From contig NZ_JAJFUC010000009.1 in assembly GCF_021372645.1 (NCBI RefSeq), positions 1 to 64,000 of the forward strand: a DNA stretch of 64,000 nucleotides, read 5' to 3'. Below the pieces are notes generated by a model, which saw nothing but the letters and a program-made list of their open reading frames with translations, searched no databases and was not told the origin of the DNA. The position numbers were made by a program, and so were the translations under genes. Origin of the DNA: Clostridium sp. (GTDB taxonomy: Bacteria > Bacillota > Clostridia > Clostridiales > Clostridiaceae). Of the stretch, positions 59,799-64,000 are shown in pieces (position 1 is the stretch's first letter; each line of letters starts with the position of its first letter).

Positions 59799-61019
59799 AT
59801 GGCAAACGTATTAGATGAGCTATTAGAAAGAGGATACATAAAGCAATTTACTCATGAAGAGGAAACTAGAAAATTATTAGAAAATGAAAAGGTAACTTTT
59901 TATATAGGCTTTGATCCAACAGCAGATAGCTTACATGTAGGACATTTTATAGCTATGATGTTTATGGCACATATGCAAAAAGCAGGACATAGACCAATAG
60001 CGTTAATTGGTGGAGGAACTGCTATGATTGGAGATCCAAGTGGTAAGACTGACATGAGAAAAATGCTTACAAAAGAAGATATTGAACATAATGTTAACTC
60101 TATAAAGAAGCAAATGGAAAGATTTATAGATTTTACAGATGATAAGGCTTTATTAGTTAACAATGCAGATTGGTTATTAAATCTTAATTATGTTGATTTT
60201 TTAAGAGAAGTAGGAATTCATTTTTCAGTAAATAGAATGTTAAGTGCTGAATGTTTTAAACAAAGATTAGAAAAAGGATTATCATTTTTAGAATTTAACT
60301 ACATGTTAATGCAGGGATATGATTTTTATGTTTTAAATCAAAAATATGGTTGTAAAATGGAACTTGGTGGAGATGATCAATGGTCTAATATGATAGCTGG
60401 TGTTGAGCTTGTAAGAAGAAAAGCTCAAGGTAATGCAATGGCTATGACTTGTACCTTATTAACTAACAGTCAAGGACAAAAGATGGGTAAGACTGTTGGA
60501 GGCGCATTATGGCTAAATCCAGAAAAGACTACACCATATGATTTCTATCAATATTGGAGAAATGTAGATGATCCAGATGTACAAAAATGTTTAGCGCTAT
60601 TAACATTTTTGCCAATGGATGAAGTAAGAAGACTTGGAAGCTTAGAAGGCTCTGAAATAAATGATGCTAAGAAGATACTTGCATATGAAGTAACAAAGCT
60701 TGTTCACGGAGAAGAAGAAGCTAAAAAAGCAGAAGAAGCAGCGACTGCATTATTTGCAGGTGGAGCTGATATGTTAAATGTACCAACAGTAACAATAACT
60801 AAAGAAGAAATTGGATTACCAATATTAGATATTATGGCGAGCACTAAAATTTTACCATCTAAAAAAGAAGGTAGAAGATTAATTGAACAAGGTGGACTTA
60901 CTATTAATGGAGTTAAGATTGATGATGTAAAAAGAATCTTGAATGAAGAAGATTTTCAAGATGGAGCAGCCTTAATTAAAAGAGGTAAGAAGAATTATAA
61001 TAAAATAGAAATTAAATAA
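59799..61019 (+). CDS. tyrS: Tyrosyl-tRNA synthetase
   Basis: A 406-aa class I synthetase. The HIGH-type motif is DSLHVGHF (about residues 43-50), the KMSKS-type motif KMGKT (about 228-232), and the tyrosine-binding [17 protein letters not shown] and GGDDQWSN segments are present. The C-terminal S4 RNA-binding domain (about 340-400, [19 protein letters not shown]) is complete. TTTTAGGAGGTACTATA precedes the ATG. The 150-base leader is too short for a T-box and shows none of its motifs. Confidence 0.97.
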   Translation: MANVLDELLERGYIKQFTHEEETRKLLENEKVTFYIGFDPTADSLHVGHFIAMMFMAHMQKAGHRPIALIGGGTAMIGDPSGKTDMRKMLTKEDIEHNVNSIKKQMERFIDFTDDKALLVNNADWLLNLNYVDFLREVGIHFSVNRMLSAECFKQRLEKGLSFLEFNYMLMQGYDFYVLNQKYGCKMELGGDDQWSNMIAGVELVRRKAQGNAMAMTCTLLTNSQGQKMGKTVGGALWLNPEKTTPYDFYQYWRNVDDPDVQKCLALLTFLPMDEVRRLGSLEGSEINDAKKILAYEVTKLVHGEEEAKKAEEAATALFAGGADMLNVPTVTITKEEIGLPILDIMASTKILPSKKEGRRLIEQGGLTINGVKIDDVKRILNEEDFQDGAALIKRGKKNYNKIEIK

Positions 61020-61024
61020 TTTGC

Positions 61025-61165
61025 ATGATTAATCATAATATTGACAAAACAATTCTAAACTATGAGCTTGCAGATGAAATGATTGCAAAAACAGATGCTG
61101 AAAAAATCAAACTAACACTAACAGAAGAAAATGAAGCAATAGACAAACAGAATGGGTATAAGTAA
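61025..61165 (+). CDS. 46-aa ORF after tyrS, doubtful
   Basis: ATG at 61025 opens a 46-codon frame (DEMIAKTDAEKIKLTLTEEN in its middle, stop at 61163). The composition is protein-like (charged, helical), but no ribosome binding site is present and it sits directly after tyrS. It may be the stump of a former gene or be translated by read-through re-initiation. I recognise no family. Confidence 0.3.
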   Translation: MINHNIDKTILNYELADEMIAKTDAEKIKLTLTEENEAIDKQNGYK

Positions 61166-61207
61166 AATCTATATTTAAGCTGATTAATAGGCTTGATCCA
61201 AATAAAA

Positions 61208-61240
61208 AGTATCACTAAAGAGTGGTATTTTTTATTTTAT
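61208..61240 (+). terminator. Terminator of tyrS
   Basis: AGTATCACT (61208-61216) pairs with AGTGGTATT (61221-61229, with G-U pairs), followed by a T-rich run. The sequence from 61241 to 61504 carries no recognisable gene and leads into the next ribosome binding site. Confidence 0.75.
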
Positions 61241-61504
61241 GTAAAAATAAGTTTAATATTTTAGTAATAAGAGAATATTTAAAATAAATATTAAGTAACT
61301 CATTCAAATTAAATAAAATTTATAGTACACTAAAAGTATACACTATGTGATTATAAACGAATTAAATAAAAATATTAAAGTTCTTGCTGGGAAAATTAAT
61401 TTTTTTACAGCTGCACTAGATAATTTTAGTTAATTTATATTTTTTTCATGAGATAAGTATATTAGAGTAGATTGAAGTATAAGTTATTGAGGGGAGAAGA
61501 CGAT

Positions 61505-63409
61505 ATGCCAGGAATTTACAATGTAAATAATGGTTATAATATAAATACAAAGAAAGTTTCTAGCAAGCTAACTTTTGAAGTAGGAGAGAAATTTACAGGA
61601 AGAGTAATTTCAAAGGGAGACGGCAAGGACGTTACAATAAGATTATCAGATGGATGGCAATTTATTGCAGAACTTGATGGTAATGTTGATTTAAATGACA
61701 TTAAATTAGTTAAATTTCAAGTAGATGGATTTAAAAATGGAAAACTAAATTTAAAATTAGTACAAGGAACTACAGATGAAGAAATAATTGGAGATGAAAA
61801 CTTCCAAGATGTTATTGAAAAAGAAGGACTTTCAAAGGAAGATATTGATATTTTGAAGAAAATGGTTAAGCATAATATTCCATTAACTAAAGAGAATATT
61901 AATCAAATTAGAGGATTAATTCAATTTAATGAAAAAATGGCATCTAATCCAAAAGAAATAGATGCTTTTATTAAAACATATCTTCAAAGTAAAGATATAC
62001 CAGCTAATAGTGCACAAGGTCAAGCTGTTAAGGAATTACTGACGAAATTTTTAGGTGAATTTAAAAATATGACGTCAGAAGATATACTTGCATTTGTAGA
62101 GAATAACTTGGATTTTTCAGAAGAAAATATAAACAGTTTTAATAAATTATTTAAAGGAGACTCTTCAATAGAGCAAATTCTTACAAAGATAAGTGATTCG
62201 TTAAACTCACTGGAAGTTTCAGATAATATATCAGATAATAATATGAGAACTGTAATTAACAATAAATTAATAAATAAAGAAGCAGAATTAACTAAAAATA
62301 TATTTGATACTAATACAGCATTAGCATCAAAAGTTTACAATGAAAATGATCCATTAACTAAGAAAATAAATATATTAGATGTATTAAGAACCCTAGCAGG
62401 AAGTGAAGATAGTGAACTAGATATTATTCAAAAAAATGCGAGTAAAGAAAGTGGTAATGCTGAAAAAGTAAATCTCTCAATCTCATTAATTGAAAAATTA
62501 GAGGATAAAGAGGTAGTAAAATTAATTAATGATACTATTGGAAATAGTTTGGCAACTAACGATGCTCCTAAGACTCAAGCAGAAAGTCTTATAGAAGCAA
62601 CCAATAAAACAAAATTAGAAGGAATATTAAGTAACATAGAAGGCAAAGAAGTTAAATTTACAGATAGTGAATTTAAAGCATTTAAGGAATTATTAAATAG
62701 TAAAATTGAAGGAAAAGAAGTTTTGCAGGAGAATGTATTTGATGATAAAAAGATTATTCAAGCTAAAGACGTTTCAACAAATGCTGTAAAAGAAACAGTT
62801 GTAATTAAAGAAAATTTAGGAAAGTCTAATTTTGAAGATTTAATAAGAGAGAACTTAGACAATAAAGAAGCAATAAAATCTGATATGAAGAATAAAATTG
62901 AAAATGTAAGAGATATAGTTAAGAACTTAATAAATCAAACAGAATTAAAAGGTGATGGATATGAAAAGATAATGAATTTAGTAAAAGAAAATATTAATGA
63001 CTTTAAAGTATTCAATTCTATTAGTGATGAGTACTATTATTTAAACATTCCTATAACCGCAGATAGCAAGGAATATCCTTGTAAACTTATAATAAAAGAT
63101 AATAGAAAAGATGGTAAAAAAATAGATTCAACTAATGCTAAAATGGTTGTAAGTGTTAAAACTATAAATTTAGGAGAAGTTGATGGATATGTGACTATGA
63201 GAGAAAATAAGATTGATGTAAAATTAAAATGTGAAAGTGATTTTACTTCTGTTTTAAATCACAATAAATCAAAATTAGCTGATGGATTATCATCATTGGG
63301 ACTATTTGTAAATATAAATGTGTCAGCTAAAGATAAACCTGTAGATTTAGTGAGCTGTAGAAATTTCTTTAATGATTTAACTATTTCTACTATTGATATT
63401 AAGGTATAA
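61505..63409 (+). CDS. Large YlqG-like protein (flagellar hook-length-control-like)
   Basis: A 634-aa acidic, Lys/Glu/Asn-rich protein without signal peptide or membrane segment. An N-terminal beta part (FTGRVISKGDGKDVTIRLSD, about residues 32-51), a long helical, low-complexity middle (about 85-510), and a compact C-terminus (from about 515: YYYLNIPITADSKEYPCKLI, later GEVDGYVTMRENKIDVKL) that looks like the C-terminal domain of FliK. The layout and the FlhB-like gene that follows match ylqG-ylqH of Bacillus, so a role in flagellar/type III export is likely. ATG 61505 follows GAGGGGAGAAGACG; in-frame codons upstream are less well placed. Confidence 0.65.
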   Translation: MPGIYNVNNGYNINTKKVSSKLTFEVGEKFTGRVISKGDGKDVTIRLSDGWQFIAELDGNVDLNDIKLVKFQVDGFKNGKLNLKLVQGTTDEEIIGDENFQDVIEKEGLSKEDIDILKKMVKHNIPLTKENINQIRGLIQFNEKMASNPKEIDAFIKTYLQSKDIPANSAQGQAVKELLTKFLGEFKNMTSEDILAFVENNLDFSEENINSFNKLFKGDSSIEQILTKISDSLNSLEVSDNISDNNMRTVINNKLINKEAELTKNIFDTNTALASKVYNENDPLTKKINILDVLRTLAGSEDSELDIIQKNASKESGNAEKVNLSISLIEKLEDKEVVKLINDTIGNSLATNDAPKTQAESLIEATNKTKLEGILSNIEGKEVKFTDSEFKAFKELLNSKIEGKEVLQENVFDDKKIIQAKDVSTNAVKETVVIKENLGKSNFEDLIRENLDNKEAIKSDMKNKIENVRDIVKNLINQTELKGDGYEKIMNLVKENINDFKVFNSISDEYYYLNIPITADSKEYPCKLIIKDNRKDGKKIDSTNAKMVVSVKTINLGEVDGYVTMRENKIDVKLKCESDFTSVLNHNKSKLADGLSSLGLFVNINVSAKDKPVDLVSCRNFFNDLTISTIDIKV

Positions 63410-63434
63410 TATATTAATAGTAGAAATAGTTAAG

Positions 63435-63542
63435 AGTTAACAGTTAAGGAACAAAATCCGAAGGATTTTGAAAAATATATTTATGAAATTATGGAGGAGC
63501 TTCTTCCGTAACTGTAAATTGTTAATTGTAAACTGTTAACTG
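63435..63542. repeat. Inverted-repeat (MITE-like) element, copy 2
   Basis: Ends AGTTAACAGT (63435-63444) and ACTGTTAACT (63532-63541) are perfect inverted repeats. Just inside are TTAAGGAACAAAATCC and an AAAATCC-GAA-GGATTTT hairpin. The outer parts recur at 52987-53125, the inside does not. It lies in the ylqG-ylqH gap and may provide a hairpin in the transcript. Confidence 0.65.
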
Positions 63543-63563
63543 AAATGAGGGGTGCACAAAGAG

Positions 63564-63821
63564 ATGAATCAGAGAAAAAAGGCAGTGGCATTAAAATACG
63601 AATTTAATAGCGACGCGCCCATAGTTACAGCATCAGGAATGGGTCATATTGCAGATAAGATAATAGAAAGAGCAACAGATAATGATGTTCCAATAGCATA
63701 TAATAAAGAATTAACTGATTTATTATGTAATGTGGATGTTGGAGATGAAATTCCTACAGAATTATATGAAGCAGTAGCACATGTAATAGCTTTTATTACA
63801 GATTTAGATAAGAAGAGATAG
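63564..63821 (+). CDS. FlhB C-terminal-domain homologue (YlqH/FhlB type)
   Basis: An 85-aa protein equal to the cytosolic C-terminal part of the export switch protein FlhB: RKKAVALKYEFNSDAPIVTA, then GHIADKIIERATDNDVPIAY and a hydrophobic C-terminal helix. The Asn-Pro-Thr-His autocleavage site is not there, as expected for this stand-alone family. I chose ATG 63564 because GAGGGG is about ten bases upstream; a GTG at 63552 directly adjoins that site. It pairs with the ylqG-like gene upstream. Confidence 0.85.
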   Translation: MNQRKKAVALKYEFNSDAPIVTASGMGHIADKIIERATDNDVPIAYNKELTDLLCNVDVGDEIPTELYEAVAHVIAFITDLDKKR

Positions 63822-63844
63822 GACAACAGAAAGGTGATAAATAA

Positions 63845-64000
63845 ATGGCACTTTATACTATTTCGGATTTACACTTAGGATTTAATGTTGAAAAGCCTAT
63901 GGATATTTTCGGTGATAAATGGAAAAATCATAGTGATAAGATAAAAGAAAATTGGCTTAGCAAAATAACTGAAGAGGATATGGTGCTTATAGCTGGAGAT
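63845..64000 (+). CDS. Metallophosphoesterase, 5' part only
   Basis: 52 codons are visible before the window ends. YTISDLHLGF (residues 4-13) supplies the DxH metal site and VLIAGD (about 47-52) the next Asp, the start of a calcineurin-like phosphoesterase. AAAGGTGATAAATA precedes the ATG. It follows ylqH by 23 bases and may be in the same operon. Confidence 0.88.
   Translation, partial: MALYTISDLHLGFNVEKPMDIFGDKWKNHSDKIKENWLSKITEEDMVLIAGD

Overview
The window looks like chromosomal DNA of a low-GC, anaerobic, motile, endospore-type Clostridium, most like the C. beijerinckii / C. saccharobutylicum group. The grounds are the strong A+T bias, AGA-dominated arginine codons, strong AGGAGG ribosome binding sites, a complete clostridial-order Rnf complex (C-D-G-E-A-B), and a selenium/molybdenum purine-degradation cluster. 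The species is inferred, not proven.

Layout. (1) 1-3.5 kb is a scrapyard: the 3' end of an IS605/IS607-type TnpB with a probable omega-RNA, an esterase broken by an out-of-frame deletion, and scraps of a choline-binding-type repeat, a HAD phosphatase and a DeoR regulator. Intact ogt and nfo (DNA repair) lie among them. (2) 3.5-11.2 kb is energy conservation: an RseC-like protein, rnfCDGEAB, the flavinyl transferase ApbE, and a convergent NusG-II/Gx-transporter pair. (3) 11.3-15.5 kb holds an M13 metallopeptidase, one intact hemerythrin gene flanked by two decayed hemerythrin pieces, and an FMN riboswitch controlling ribU. (4) 15.7-18.7 kb holds tsaE-tsaB-rimI (minus strand) and a solitary ZnuA-like binding protein that has lost its usual metal ligands.

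(5) 18.8-42.4 kb is bounded by two nearly identical tRNA-Trp(CCA) genes in the same orientation. Between them lies a purine/amidohydrolase catabolic region: dpaL, guanine deaminase, ygeY, a D-aminoacylase-like enzyme, mocA, hydantoinase, ssnA, a dihydroorotate-dehydrogenase-like protein without the catalytic cysteine, a three-subunit molybdenum hydroxylase, a one-chain selenium-dependent xanthine dehydrogenase, yqeB, yedF, selD, a MoeA-like protein, a mogA remnant and ridA. The genes fit together: hydroxylases and deaminases feed purines in, cyclic amidohydrolases open rings, DpaL and M20/amidohydrolase enzymes finish, RidA removes the reactive enamine released by DpaL, and SelD/YedF/YqeB supply the labile selenium cofactor.

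(6) 42.8-56.9 kb is a surface polysaccharide locus: two GT2 enzymes, LicD, a PglF/CapD-type dehydratase, a Wzy/ligase-like membrane protein, WecB, two GT4 enzymes, an initiating phosphoglycosyl transferase, a Gfo/Idh dehydrogenase and GalU. A GC-rich, highly structured leader RNA candidate lies before the dehydratase gene. (7) 56.9-64 kb holds a 52-aa membrane protein, a GAF-GGDEF diguanylate cyclase, an AlbA_2 (Schlafen-like) protein, tyrS, a ylqG/ylqH-type flagellar-export pair and the start of a metallophosphoesterase.

The observations most worth a second look are the structured RNA candidate at 45.87-46.0 kb, the variant purine cluster between the tRNA direct repeats (no ygeW or ygfK seen; DHOD-like protein without its cysteine), the ligand-less ZnuA-like protein, and two inverted-repeat elements at 53.0 and 63.4 kb.
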